This document shows, in pieces, positions 39,918 through 48,178 of a DNA stretch of 64,000 nucleotides (position 1 is its first letter; the number at the start of each line of letters is the position of its first letter). Source of the stretch: Pseudomonas sp. PIC25 (GTDB taxonomy: Bacteria; Pseudomonadota; Gammaproteobacteria; Pseudomonadales; Pseudomonadaceae). Location of the stretch: assembly GCF_002286785.1 (NCBI RefSeq), contig NZ_MUJY01000086.1:54944-118943 (forward strand), read 5' to 3'. The notes under the pieces were generated by a model. That model did no database searches, was not told the origin of the DNA, and saw only the letters and a program-made list of their open reading frames with translations. The translations under genes and the position numbers were made by a program.

Positions 39918-41042
39918 CTACGCCTGCCGATAGGGCAGCAACTCACGGGCCTGTTCCGCGTATTGGATGATGCCCAACCGTTCCTGCTCGAGGAAGTCCG
40001 CCACGGCCGCGCGCAGCCCGGGATGAACCAGGTAATGCCAGGAGCGGGTGATCACCGGCTCGAAGCCGCGGATCAGCTTGTGCTCGCCCTGTGCGCCAGC
40101 GTCGAAGCGCTGTAGCCCCTGGCCGATGGCGTATTCCAGTCCTTGGTAGAAGCAGGTCTCGAAATGCAGCCGGTCGAACTCGGCCAGGCAACCCCAGTAG
40201 CGACCGTACAGGCTGTCATCGCCGAGCAGGCTGAAGGCCATGGCCACCGGTCGCGCATGTTGGAGCGCCAACACCACGCGGATCGCTTCCGGCATGCGCT
40301 CGGCCAGCAGGCTGAAGAAACTCCGGGTCAGGTACGGCGCCTGGCCGCGCACGTGGTAGGTGTTGGCGTAGCAGGCATAGACAAAGTCCCATTCGGCTTC
40401 GCTCAGCGTATGCCCCTCGCGCCAGTCGAAGTCGATGCCCTGTCCCGCTACCTGCTCGCGCTCCTTGCGCAGCTGCTTGCGCTTGCGCGAGGCCAAGGCG
40501 TCGAGGAAGTCCTGGAAGTCGCGGTAGCCACGGTTCTTCCAGTGGAACTGGCAGCCCAGCCGCTCCAGCCAGCCGTCACGACCGCGTAGCAGGTCATCCG
40601 CCGTCGCGTCGGTGAAGTTCACATGCAGGCCGGACAGCCCCTGCTCTTTCAGCCCCGCACACAACGTGTCGAGCAGTTCGGCGACAGCCTCGCCACGACC
40701 AAGTAAACGCGCACCGACCACCGGGCTGAACGGCACCGCACAGAGCAACTTGGGGTAATACGGAATGCCCGCACGCTGGCAGGCGTCGGCCCAGCCCCAG
40801 TCGAACACGTACTCACCGTAGGAATGGTTTTTCACGTAGAGCGGCAAGGCTGCCAGCGGACGTCCGGCGTCATCGGTGAGCAGCCGGTGTGCGGGACGCC
40901 AGCCGCTACGGCCACCGACGCTACCGCTATCTTCGAGGGCGGACAGGAAAGCGTGGTGCAGGAAAGGCTGGTCATCGGGCAGCAATGCGTCCCAGGCGGA
41001 TGGGTCCAGGTCGGAAATTCGGTGCAGGGTCATGATCGGCAT
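39918..41042 (-). CDS. GNAT/FemAB-like acyltransferase (DUF482)
   Basis: The 374-residue protein matches the DUF482 branch of peptidoglycan-biosynthesis-like GNAT proteins: AWDALLPDDQPFLHHAFLSA near the start, YVFDWGWADA (about 73-82), RKRKQLRKERE (about 185-195) and GAQGEHKLIRGF (about 317-328). These proteins have two GNAT-like halves, like FemAB. The substrate is unknown. It has the same direction as oprO but is separated by a terminator. Confidence 0.78.
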   Translation of the reverse strand: MPIMTLHRISDLDPSAWDALLPDDQPFLHHAFLSALEDSGSVGGRSGWRPAHRLLTDDAGRPLAALPLYVKNHSYGEYVFDWGWADACQRAGIPYYPKLLCAVPFSPVVGARLLGRGEAVAELLDTLCAGLKEQGLSGLHVNFTDATADDLLRGRDGWLERLGCQFHWKNRGYRDFQDFLDALASRKRKQLRKEREQVAGQGIDFDWREGHTLSEAEWDFVYACYANTYHVRGQAPYLTRSFFSLLAERMPEAIRVVLALQHARPVAMAFSLLGDDSLYGRYWGCLAEFDRLHFETCFYQGLEYAIGQGLQRFDAGAQGEHKLIRGFEPVITRSWHYLVHPGLRAAVADFLEQERLGIIQYAEQARELLPYRQA

Positions 41043-41070
41043 GGGCGCAGTCTGGCCTGTGCCGCAGACG

Positions 41071-41098
41071 AAAAAAAGCCCCGCAGAAGCGCGGGGCT
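41071..41098 (-). terminator. Intrinsic terminator of oprO
   Basis: On the minus strand AGCCCCGC / GCGGGGCT forms an eight-pair stem followed by seven T's, about 40 bases after the oprO stop. Confidence 0.9.
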
Positions 41099-41139
41099 GG
41101 AAAGTAGGAGCAACGTTCTTGCTTTGAATCTAAGGTTTT

Positions 41140-42438
41140 TTAGAACACGTACTGGGCGCGGACTACGAAGCCATCGCCGCTGTCGTCGCCGTTGGCGTTT
41201 TCCTGGTTGTCCACCTTGGCCTTGACGTAGGCGCCGCTGAGCTTGACCGCCTCGTTGACGTACCAGTTCACGCCGACGTTATGCACCTTGCCTTCGACGT
41301 CCTTGGAGCCATCGATGCCCACGGTATCGTCTTCCACGCTGATGTTGTCGTAGCGGTAGAACACTTCCCAGGCGCCGGTCTGCTTGTTCTCGGGCTTGAT
41401 GCTGTCGAACTTGCCGAGCTTGTAGCCGCGAGCCTCGCCGGTCAGGGTGTAGGCGACCTGGGCGTAGTAACCCTTGGCTTCGATGTCTTCGAAGGCGTCG
41501 TCGTCGGCTTCCAGGTCACGCTTGATGTATTCGCCCTGGATCGAGAACGGGCCCATGGCCCAGGCGGCTTCCAGGCCCCAGGCGCTGTCGTCGTCGTAGG
41601 AGCCGGCCGGCAGGTTGTTGGCGCCGCCGAGCAGCAGGCGGTTACCGTTGGTGCCGGCGTCGTTGCCGCCGGAAGTGCTCACGCCACGCATGCCCAGGCG
41701 GCTGCGGATGCGGCCGTCGAAGGCGGTATCGGAGAGGTCGCGCTGGGCGTAGTTGACGCCGAGGTGCAGGACGTTGCCGGCTTCGTGCATCGGGGCGAAC
41801 ACACCGCGCACGTTGAACTGCTTGACGCTTTCGCCGTCGACGTCGTTCTGGTCCTTGGCGCTCAGGCTGACCGAACCGTACAGCGAATCGCCCGCGGTAC
41901 CCAGGGCCTGGATGCCCATGCCGTTCTGGTGGGAGTTGGTCCAGTCGACCAGATCGTAGGCGGCGTTACGCTCCTGGGCGGTCACCCACTTGGAGCTGGT
42001 GGCCTTCTCCAGACCGAACTCCGGGTCGAAACGGCCAACCTTGATGGACAGCGGCTTGAAGCCGTTGTAGGCGATGGACGCCTCGTCGAAGTAGCCGTCT
42101 TCCGAGCTGCCGGCGTTGTGGGAGAAATCGTAGTTGATGACGTAGGCCCAGTCGGTGAAGGCAACGCCGGAGATTTCCAGGAAGGCGCGGCGGAAGTAGG
42201 CGGCATCGGCGCGCTCACCGTTGACGGTGTAGAACTCGTCGAAGGTGCTGTAGTCGGCCTGCAGGCGGCCGCCGATCTTGAAACCGAACTGCTTGTCGGT
42301 GGTTGCGACTTCCAGGCCGCCTTTGGTCTTGATAACGATGTCGGCGCCGTCGGTGGTGACGGTACCGGCGAAAGCCTGGGCGGAAACGGCCAGGGCCAGG
42401 GCGCTGGCGGCGAAACCGGCGAAGTGCTTACGGATCAT
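41140..42438 (-). CDS. oprO: Phosphate/polyphosphate-selective porin (OprP/OprO family)
   Basis: The 432-residue outer-membrane porin has a signal peptide ending at AFA (residue 24) and the OprP/OprO fold: [18 protein letters not shown] near the mature start, the [16 protein letters not shown] segment (about 137-152), and a C-terminal VRAQYVF ending in Phe as expected for a beta-barrel. OprP and OprO take up phosphate and pyrophosphate under phosphate starvation. The call of OprO over OprP rests on context (it adjoins the hvf genes as in P. aeruginosa) and only one copy is present. A half Pho box lies upstream. Confidence 0.85.
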   Translation of the reverse strand: MIRKHFAGFAASALALAVSAQAFAGTVTTDGADIVIKTKGGLEVATTDKQFGFKIGGRLQADYSTFDEFYTVNGERADAAYFRRAFLEISGVAFTDWAYVINYDFSHNAGSSEDGYFDEASIAYNGFKPLSIKVGRFDPEFGLEKATSSKWVTAQERNAAYDLVDWTNSHQNGMGIQALGTAGDSLYGSVSLSAKDQNDVDGESVKQFNVRGVFAPMHEAGNVLHLGVNYAQRDLSDTAFDGRIRSRLGMRGVSTSGGNDAGTNGNRLLLGGANNLPAGSYDDDSAWGLEAAWAMGPFSIQGEYIKRDLEADDDAFEDIEAKGYYAQVAYTLTGEARGYKLGKFDSIKPENKQTGAWEVFYRYDNISVEDDTVGIDGSKDVEGKVHNVGVNWYVNEAVKLSGAYVKAKVDNQENANGDDSGDGFVVRAQYVF

Positions 42439-42546
42439 CGAAGAATTCCCCTTATGGTCTTTTGCGTTGGAAACACACAGGCGACGAGGTCGTGGGTGTT
42501 GGTGGGGAATCTTGGCGAGGGGTTATTTCAGCTCAGTTGCTCCTAG

Positions 42547-42564
42547 ATAAAGATTTGATGACAG
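42547..42564 (-). promoter_or_regulatory. Possible Pho-box half site upstream of oprO
   Basis: CTGTCAT on the minus strand (42564-42558) is a perfect Pho half site, but the second half (TCTTTAT) matches poorly. It is about 120 bases before the oprO ATG. Suggestive only. Confidence 0.3.
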
Positions 42565-42635
42565 CGGAACTTTTTTAGTCCAGTCGTCTATAAGGCGAAA
42601 GGCCAGCCTCCGCCTGGAGCGGAGCTGTGACGGAG

Positions 42636-43235
42636 TCATTCCGCCGGATGAAACCGCGCGGCCAACCAGTGATCCACGCTGGCCCAACGCCCGGCGCCAG
42701 TGAAGAACAGGCTCAACAGCATGATGAAATAGGTAGCGGCGAACTCGATGCCGTTATTGAGCACCACGAAGCGGCCGCTCGCCGTCAGCCAATCGTAGTT
42801 GCCATGCTCCTTGAGGATCGCCCGGGCCCTGTCCAATTTCTCCGCCGCCGCCATCACCCGCTCGTTGGCGAAGGGCGCCGAGGGATCGGCGATGGCCTGC
42901 CAGCCGAATTCCCAATGCACGCTGAACATCGCCACCAGCATGGTCACCATCAGCGGTACGCTGATCCAACGCACCGCCAGGCCAAACAGCAGCAGCACGG
43001 CGCCACCCGTTTCGGTCAAGGCGGCCAGCCAGGCCAACAGCGTGGGGAACGGCAGGCCGAGGCCCCAGTCCGGGTTGCCGAACCAGGCGATGGTCGCGTC
43101 CATGTCCGCCAGCTTGTGGGTGCCGGCCATCCAGAAGATCGGCACCAGATACAGGCGCAGCAGCAACGGCCCGAGGAAATCCAGGCGGCGGGTCGCGTCC
43201 AGGGCATCCTGGGCACGGTTGAGAAAGATCAGCAT
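42636..43235 (-). CDS. hvfD: DoxX-family membrane protein, HvfD position
   Basis: This 199-residue DoxX-type membrane protein has four hydrophobic helices and the early motif RLYLVPIFWMAGTHKL (about 28-43). It starts inside the last codons of hvfC (7-base overlap) and closes the hvfABCD set. In bufferin-type clusters the DoxX protein (HvfD/BufD) is an accessory membrane component of uncertain role. The call rests on family and operon position. Confidence 0.8.
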   Translation of the reverse strand: MLIFLNRAQDALDATRRLDFLGPLLLRLYLVPIFWMAGTHKLADMDATIAWFGNPDWGLGLPFPTLLAWLAALTETGGAVLLLFGLAVRWISVPLMVTMLVAMFSVHWEFGWQAIADPSAPFANERVMAAAEKLDRARAILKEHGNYDWLTASGRFVVLNNGIEFAATYFIMLLSLFFTGAGRWASVDHWLAARFHPAE

Positions 43236-43948
43236 GGCAAACTCCCGGAGCCGATGAAGAAGATGTCCTGGCGGCGCCAGGCTTCCAACAGCTCGTCGGC
43301 GTGTTGGTAAAAGGCGGCGGCGGGAGCGATCCCGCTCTCCTCCGCCAGGTGTTTCAGCGCAGCCTCGGGTGCCTCGCCCGCGCGCAGCCGAAGGGCCAAT
43401 CGGTAGGCGAAAGGGCTGAGTTGCATGAAGCGCACGCAATCCTGGCCATCGCGCCAGGCCAGCAGGCAGGTCGGCTGTTCCGGTGGCGCCTCCGGCCGGT
43501 AGTCCAGGCCGATGCGCTGCACCGGCCAGACGTAGGCCAGCGGCCAGGCCAACGGCGACCAGCCGACGCTCGGCAACTCGACCGGCGATAGCTCCAACGC
43601 CAGCTCCACCCATTCGTAATGGGCCAGTTCGAGCAGGAACGGCGGGTCATCGGCGTGCGTGCGATGGCCGTCGGCCAACCAGCCGACGAACTCCTCGCCA
43701 ATGGTCGGGAAGTACGGCGTGGTGCAGCGATGCCCGGCGAGGAAGTCCCTGACCAGACGGTGCCAGCCCGCCTCGTCGAACAGCTGTCGCGACACGGGAA
43801 AGCCGCTGGAGAGAAAGCCCTCGATCGTGTTGAAGAACAACTGCTCGTAGATCGCCATCCGCCCGGCGGGAACGCCGTCCGGCAGAGGATGAACGTCGGG
43901 CTGGCGAATCCGCGCGGCGAAGTCGCGTTGCGCCTGGAGGCCGGTCAT
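43229..43948 (-). CDS. hvfC: DUF2063 protein, partner of the MNIO enzyme (HvfC)
   Basis: The 239-residue protein starts at the ATG overlapping the hvfB stop. Its N-terminal half matches DUF2063 (DNA-binding-like fold): QRDFAARIRQPD near the start, RMAIYEQLFFNTIEGFL (about 30-46) and a TTPYFPTIGEEFV run (about 76-88). In characterised clusters this protein binds the precursor leader and works with the MNIO enzyme. Same operon and strand as the other hvf genes. Confidence 0.85.
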   Translation of the reverse strand: MTGLQAQRDFAARIRQPDVHPLPDGVPAGRMAIYEQLFFNTIEGFLSSGFPVSRQLFDEAGWHRLVRDFLAGHRCTTPYFPTIGEEFVGWLADGHRTHADDPPFLLELAHYEWVELALELSPVELPSVGWSPLAWPLAYVWPVQRIGLDYRPEAPPEQPTCLLAWRDGQDCVRFMQLSPFAYRLALRLRAGEAPEAALKHLAEESGIAPAAAFYQHADELLEAWRRQDIFFIGSGSLPC

Positions 43949-44787
43949 GTGCCGTACCCCTGCTGTGCCTCCGCCCTCGCCTGCAAGCGACGGATACCCT
44001 CCACTTCGGTATACAGCTCGCTCAACGGCGGGAAGTTGAAGTCCCGCTCCAGCAGGGTCGGCCTCACCCCATGCAGTGCGTAGGTCTGAGCCAACAGGGA
44101 CCAGACAGGATCGCCCACCGCTGCGCCATGGGTGTCGATCTTCAGCCCAGGCGCTTCGTCGTAGTGCCCGGCCACATGGAGATAGGCAATTCGCTCGCTC
44201 GGCATGGCGGCCAGATAGGCAGACGGATCGAAACCGAAGTTGACGCTGTTGACGTAGACGTTGTTGACGTCCAGCAGCAGTTGGCAATCGGCAGCCTCCA
44301 GCACGGCGCGGACGAAGCCGGGCTCATCCAGCTCGCCAGGCAGCCGCGCGTAGGCCGAAACGTTCTCGATGATCAGCGGACGCTGTAGAACGTCCTGAAC
44401 GATTCGCACCCGTTCGGCGACGCGACGCACCGTCGCCTCGTCGAACGGCAGCGGCATCAGGTCATAGAGCATGCCCTCGTCGGCACAGGCCGACAGGTGT
44501 TCGCTGTAGGCGCGGATGCCGTGCGTATCGAGGAAAGCCTTGATCGCCTTCAACAGCTCCCGGTCCAAGGGGGCGAAGCCCCCCAGGTTCAGCGACAGGC
44601 CATGGCAGACGAAGGGCAACCGTTCGGTCAGCGCGCACAACTGGCGACCGAGACGACCGCCGACGCCGATCCAGTTCTCCGGCGCGATTTCGAGGAAATC
44701 GACCTGTCCGACCGCACTCTCTCCGAGCCCGGCGAGCAGGCCTCGACGCAGGCCGAGCCCGGCGCCGCTGACGAACGACCTGTCCAT
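43945..44787 (-). CDS. hvfB: DUF692 multinuclear non-heme iron oxidase (MNIO) HvfB
   Basis: From the ATG at 44787 (AGGA upstream) the 280-residue protein has the MNIO signature: FLEIAPENW near residue 32, HGLSLNLGG (about 62-70), SEHLS, IENVSAYAR (about 139-147), LLLDVNNVYVNSVN (about 164-177) and HVAGHYD. These supply the His, Glu, Asp and Asn ligands of the iron cluster. MNIO enzymes of this branch convert cysteines in EGKCG motifs of a precursor into copper-binding heterocycles. Its natural substrate here is hvfA just upstream. Confidence 0.9.
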   Translation of the reverse strand: MDRSFVSGAGLGLRRGLLAGLGESAVGQVDFLEIAPENWIGVGGRLGRQLCALTERLPFVCHGLSLNLGGFAPLDRELLKAIKAFLDTHGIRAYSEHLSACADEGMLYDLMPLPFDEATVRRVAERVRIVQDVLQRPLIIENVSAYARLPGELDEPGFVRAVLEAADCQLLLDVNNVYVNSVNFGFDPSAYLAAMPSERIAYLHVAGHYDEAPGLKIDTHGAAVGDPVWSLLAQTYALHGVRPTLLERDFNFPPLSELYTEVEGIRRLQARAEAQQGYGT

Positions 44788-44800
44788 GATTCGTCCTTCC

Positions 44801-45082
44801 TCAGCCTTGCTTGTCGGCACCGCACTTGCCTTCGCCGCACTTACCCTCCGCGGCGGTCTTCTCCCCTTTCGTGGCTTCGGTATCGCCCTGGGTCGACTTC
44901 ATCTCGCCGCCGCATTTGCCTTCCCCGCAGGCGCCCTCATGGTCTTTCTCATGGGCTGCCAGGCTGTAGCCGCTGGATAGCTCCTGGGCAGAGAACGGAT
45001 TCTGCGCGGCCTGGGCGGACCAGGTGACGGAAGTCAGCAGAGCGGCACCCAGGGTGGCGGCAACGGTATTCAGGTGTTTCAT
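44801..45082 (-). CDS. hvfA: Bufferin-type RiPP precursor HvfA with three EGKCG motifs
   Basis: The 93-residue precursor has a signal peptide (residues 1-26, ending AQAAQ), then Asn/Phe-rich mature start and a low-complexity Glu/Lys/Gly C-terminus. EGKCG occurs at 54-58, 79-83 and 84-88; four cysteines in all (52, 57, 82, 87). This is the layout of HvfA/Buf1-type precursors, whose EGKCG cysteines are modified by the MNIO enzyme to bind copper in the periplasm. The signal peptide would export the modified peptide. The ATG at 45082 is chosen because it begins the signal peptide. Confidence 0.88.
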   Translation of the reverse strand: MKHLNTVAATLGAALLTSVTWSAQAAQNPFSAQELSSGYSLAAHEKDHEGACGEGKCGGEMKSTQGDTEATKGEKTAAEGKCGEGKCGADKQG

Positions 45083-45132
45083 GCGGTGTTCCTTCTCATT
45101 GGCGGAGCCGGAATGGCTCTCTCGGCACAATG

Positions 45133-45158
45133 GACGGAGCAGGCGAAGCGGCGTTACA
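45133..45158 (-). promoter_or_regulatory. Candidate ECF sigma-dependent promoter of hvfABCD
   Basis: TGTAAC (45158-45153) and CGTC (45136-45133) on the minus strand are 16 bases apart, a textbook ECF-type arrangement, about 50 bases before the hvfA ATG. The ECF gene two positions upstream is the likely reader. Confidence 0.55.
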
Positions 45159-45195
45159 GCGGGGTGGGAATTTTTCTGGTGAGGCGGGAAGAAGC

Positions 45196-45217
45196 GGGCG
45201 AATGAACTCGCCCCTAC
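45196..45217 (-). repeat. Single short REP between anti-sigma gene and hvfA
   Basis: GGGCGAATGAACTCGCCCCTAC, an imperfect copy of the second REP class. It could act as a hairpin between the regulator genes and the hvf genes. Confidence 0.7.
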
Positions 45218-45234
45218 ACATCAGAGATCATGCA

Positions 45235-45474
45235 CTACGAAACGAGATCATCCCGCCGCTGCTTGGCAAGGCGGGCGGACAAGGCGTCCAGCTCGGGAAT
45301 CGGCGTATCCGGCAGGCGCCGCAGCACGGCCTGGCTCAGGCGCATCTGTCGGATGAAGCGGCGGCAATGGCGGCACATGGCGAGGTGGGTCCTCACGGCC
45401 AGCCGCTCGCGGAAACTCAACTGGCCATCGAGGAAATCGCTCGAGTGGGCGACCAGCTCCTTACAACTCAACAT
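45235..45474 (-). CDS. Zinc-finger anti-sigma factor
   Basis: This 79-residue protein has the ZAS motif H30-xxx-C34-xx-C37 (HLAMCRHC), typical of small anti-sigma factors (zf-HC2). It has no membrane helix, so it would act in the cytoplasm, and zinc or thiol chemistry may release the sigma factor. It overlaps the sigma gene by seven bases. It probably controls the adjacent ECF sigma and hence the hvf genes. Confidence 0.85.
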   Translation of the reverse strand: MLSCKELVAHSSDFLDGQLSFRERLAVRTHLAMCRHCRRFIRQMRLSQAVLRRLPDTPIPELDALSARLAKQRRDDLVS

Positions 45475-46076
45475 TGGCCGGTCTCCTCGAAATGTTCCAG
45501 GGTGGCGAAAACCTTCAGGCGGGCACGGTGCAACAACACACGGACATTGGAGAGCGAAATGTCCAAAAGATTACAGATCTCCTCCAACTCCAGTCCCTGC
45601 CGCTCCCGCAACACCAGCACACTCCCTTGCAGCTCGGAAAGGCTGGCGATGGTCTTTTCCAGGCACTCCCGCAATTCGCTCTCGTTCAGCAGCGCTTCGG
45701 GGGAGTCCTCGTGCCAGGCGGAAGGCGGCGTCAGCCAGTGGCCGTCACTGGCGAAACGTTCGCCACCAACGGTGCCGTGGGGCGCCGGCAGGTCGTCCAG
45801 CAGCACTTCGCGGCGGACGTGGCGGAGCCGGCTCTTGGCAGTGTTGGCAGTAATAGTCAGCAGCCAGGTCTTCAGGCTGGCGCGGCCCTGGAAGCCGTTC
45901 AGGCTGCGCACCACCGCGAGCCAGGCGTCCTGCACCACTTCGTCGGCATGCCGGCTGCCGACGATGGCGTAGGCCACGGCGCGCATGGCGCCCTGATAGG
46001 CGCCGATCAGCTCGCGAAAGGCCCGGTCGTCGCCCGCCAGCAAACGCGGCAGCAGATCGTCGTCGGCGGGCGACAT
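45468..46076 (-). CDS. ECF-type RNA polymerase sigma factor
   Basis: From the ATG at 46076 the 202-residue protein has sigma region 2 (LIGAYQGAMRAVAYAIVGSRHADEV, about 25-50) and region 4 (LEEICNLLDISLSNVRVLLHRARLK, about 160-184). It is read eight bases after the KAS III gene and overlaps its anti-sigma, as in PA3285/PA3284. Copper- or redox-responsive control of the hvf cluster is likely, by analogy with bufferin operons. Confidence 0.88.
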   Translation of the reverse strand: MSPADDDLLPRLLAGDDRAFRELIGAYQGAMRAVAYAIVGSRHADEVVQDAWLAVVRSLNGFQGRASLKTWLLTITANTAKSRLRHVRREVLLDDLPAPHGTVGGERFASDGHWLTPPSAWHEDSPEALLNESELRECLEKTIASLSELQGSVLVLRERQGLELEEICNLLDISLSNVRVLLHRARLKVFATLEHFEETGQC

Positions 46077-46084
46077 GGACAGAC

Positions 46085-47206
46085 TCAACGCTTGCGCAGA
46101 ATCACGCTGCCGATGGAGTAGCCGGCACCGAACGAACTCAGCACACCCAATGAGCCCTTGGGCAGGTCGTCCTGGTTCTTGTGGAAGGCAATCACCGAAC
46201 CGGCCGAACTGGTGTTGGCGTAGGTATCCAGGATCACCGGCGCCTCGTGCGGCTCGGCATCGCGACCGAGAAGCTTCTTGATGATCAGCAGGTTCATGTT
46301 GAGGTTGGCCTGATGCAGCCAGAAACGCTTCACGTCCGACACCTGCAGGTCGTTCTCCTCCAGGTGCTTGCCGATCAGTTCGGCCACCATCGGGCAAACG
46401 TCGCGGAACACCTTGCGGCCTTCCTGGACGAACAGCTTGTCCGGCTTGCCGATGCCTTCTTCGCCGGCGCGGTTGAGGAAGCCGAAATTGTTACGGATGT
46501 TATTGGAGAACTGGGTCAGCAGCTTGGTGCTGAGGATGTCCCACTGGTAGTCGGAGGTCGCCAGGTCGGCGCGCTCGACGATCACCGCGGTGGCGGCATC
46601 GCCGAAGATGAAGTGGCTGTCGCGGTCGCGGAAGTTCAGGTGGCCGGTGCAGATTTCCGGGTTGACCATCAGGATGGCGCGGGCCTGGCCGAGCTGGACG
46701 GCGTTGGTCGCCGCCTGCAGGCCGAAGGTGGCAGAGGAGCAGGCGACGTTCATGTCGTAGCCGAAGCCCTGGATGCCGAGCGCGGCCTGCACTTCGATGG
46801 CCACCGCCGGGTAGGCGCGCTGCAGGTTGGAACAGGCGACGATCACCCCGTCGATGTCGGCGGCGGTACGGCCGGCGCGCTCCAGGGCCTGTTTCGCGGC
46901 GGCGACGGACATTTCGCAGAGGATGCCCCACTCCTCGTTCGGACGCTCGGGAATGCGCGGCACCATGCGCTGCGGATCGAGGATGCCGTCCTTGTTCACC
47001 ACGAAGCGGCTCTTGATCCCCGACGCCTTCTCGATGAAGGCCACGCTGGACTCGGCCAGCGGTTCGATCTCGCCCCGCTCGATGGCGGCGGCGTTGTCGG
47101 CATTGAACTGGTGCACATAGGCATTGAAGGATGCCACCAGTTCTTCGTTGGAAATGCTATGGGGCGGGGTGTACAGACCGGTGCCGCTGATCACTGCGTT
47201 GTGCAC
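46085..47206 (-). CDS. Beta-ketoacyl-ACP synthase III-like (PA3286 type)
   Basis: A 373-residue FabH-like synthase with the triad Cys146 (NVACSSATF), His288 ([10 protein letters not shown]) and Asn321 (ANTSSAGS). The GTG start follows GAGAGGAAG. By synteny and length it corresponds to PA3286, reported to feed C8-acyl-CoA from beta-oxidation into fatty acid synthesis. It lies upstream of the ECF sigma gene with only eight bases between them, so they are probably on one transcript, for reasons that are not obvious. Confidence 0.87.
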   Translation of the reverse strand: MHNAVISGTGLYTPPHSISNEELVASFNAYVHQFNADNAAAIERGEIEPLAESSVAFIEKASGIKSRFVVNKDGILDPQRMVPRIPERPNEEWGILCEMSVAAAKQALERAGRTAADIDGVIVACSNLQRAYPAVAIEVQAALGIQGFGYDMNVACSSATFGLQAATNAVQLGQARAILMVNPEICTGHLNFRDRDSHFIFGDAATAVIVERADLATSDYQWDILSTKLLTQFSNNIRNNFGFLNRAGEEGIGKPDKLFVQEGRKVFRDVCPMVAELIGKHLEENDLQVSDVKRFWLHQANLNMNLLIIKKLLGRDAEPHEAPVILDTYANTSSAGSVIAFHKNQDDLPKGSLGVLSSFGAGYSIGSVILRKR

Positions 47207-47616
47207 GGTGCTTCCTCTCGTTCGTGGCCACTCTGGGGCAGCCTGGGTTAGGCATTGGCACTGCCAAGTCAGCGCCGGAAATCGAAAGTCGTCTGCGGGT
47301 CGCGACGGGCGAACCAGAAAGCTGTCGCCTCGGACAGGCCTGCTTTATTCAGATACACAAGGGTAACGCCAGGTCACGCAACGTGCACTGGAAACCTGCC
47401 GGGAAAATGCGGGATCAGGCCACCTCTTGCGCCTATTCATCCAGGCCAGGCAGTCATGCGGGAAAGCGACCGGGCGAGCAGCGACAGCGGATACTCGTTC
47501 AGCGACCAACGACCGGTCAAGAGCGAGGCGCCCGGAGGCATGAGAACGGGGGAGAAAGGCCGAGCGGCGTGGCTCGGCCTTGATGGACAGAGGAATCGGT
47601 CAGCGGCGCGGCGCCG
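47207..47616. other. 410-base region between KAS III and AhpD-like genes
   Basis: It holds the KAS III promoter region and, near the AhpD-like gene, a hairpin with AAGGCCGAG / CTCGGCCTT arms (47556-47581). No REP element and no ORF with a credible ribosome site are present. Confidence 0.45.
47556..47581 (-). terminator. Possible weak terminator of the AhpD-like gene
   Basis: A nine-pair stem 36 bases after the stop, followed on the minus strand only by a short TTTCTCC run. It may be factor-assisted or just a stabilising hairpin. Confidence 0.4.
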
Positions 47617-48057
47617 TCATTCCGGCTGCATGGCGAGACCGACGCCAATGCGGTTCCAGGCATTGATCGTGGCGATGGCGAAAGTCAGTTCGGCCAGCTC
47701 GCGCTCGCTGAACTGCTCGGCCACTTCGGCGTAAATGGCATCCGGCGCATGACGCTCGGCCAACAGGGTCAGTGTCTCGGTCCAGAGCAGGGCCGCCCGC
47801 TCCCGCGCCGTGAAGAAGGGCGTCTCCTGCCAAGTCGGCAAGGACAGCAGGCGGCGTACCGTTTCGCCGGCCTTCAACGCATCGGCGCTGTGCATGTCTA
47901 CGCAGTAGGCGCAGCCGTTGAGCTGGGAAGCACGGACCTTCACCAACTCGCGTAAGGACGGCTCCAGCAGCGATTCGGCGAGGACCTTCTCCAGTCCGAG
48001 CAGGGCGGTAAAGATATTCGGCGCGATCTCTCTGTAGCGGATACGGGGTGTGCTCAT
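47617..48057 (-). CDS. AhpD-like carboxymuconolactone decarboxylase family protein
   Basis: This 146-residue protein has the AhpD active-site pattern C49-xx-C52-xxx-H56 (CAYCVDMH) in helical surroundings. AhpD-like proteins reduce peroxides or relay electrons through the CxxC. It diverges from a LysR gene, which probably regulates it. Confidence 0.87.
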   Translation of the reverse strand: MSTPRIRYREIAPNIFTALLGLEKVLAESLLEPSLRELVKVRASQLNGCAYCVDMHSADALKAGETVRRLLSLPTWQETPFFTARERAALLWTETLTLLAERHAPDAIYAEVAEQFSERELAELTFAIATINAWNRIGVGLAMQPE

Positions 48058-48114
48058 CGGTAGGCTCCCAAAGCGGGCTGCGACCCAGCGTCGCAACCTG
48101 ATGGGGGCACTGTA

Positions 48115-48144
48115 TTGACCAAGAAGGTGGCAATAAACTATCCA
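48115..48144 (+). promoter_or_regulatory. Candidate promoter and operator of the divergent LysR gene
   Basis: TTGACC (48115-48120), 18 bases, TATCCA (48139-48144) reads as a sigma-70 promoter for the LysR gene. A TATTG-N13-CAATA dyad (48113-48135) overlaps the -35 and spacer, and a TGCGAC / GTCGCA dyad lies at about 48080-48096. This fits LysR autoregulation. Confidence 0.4.
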
Positions 48145-48178
48145 TCCAAGCAAAGCCTGTACGAAAAACCGGACAATC

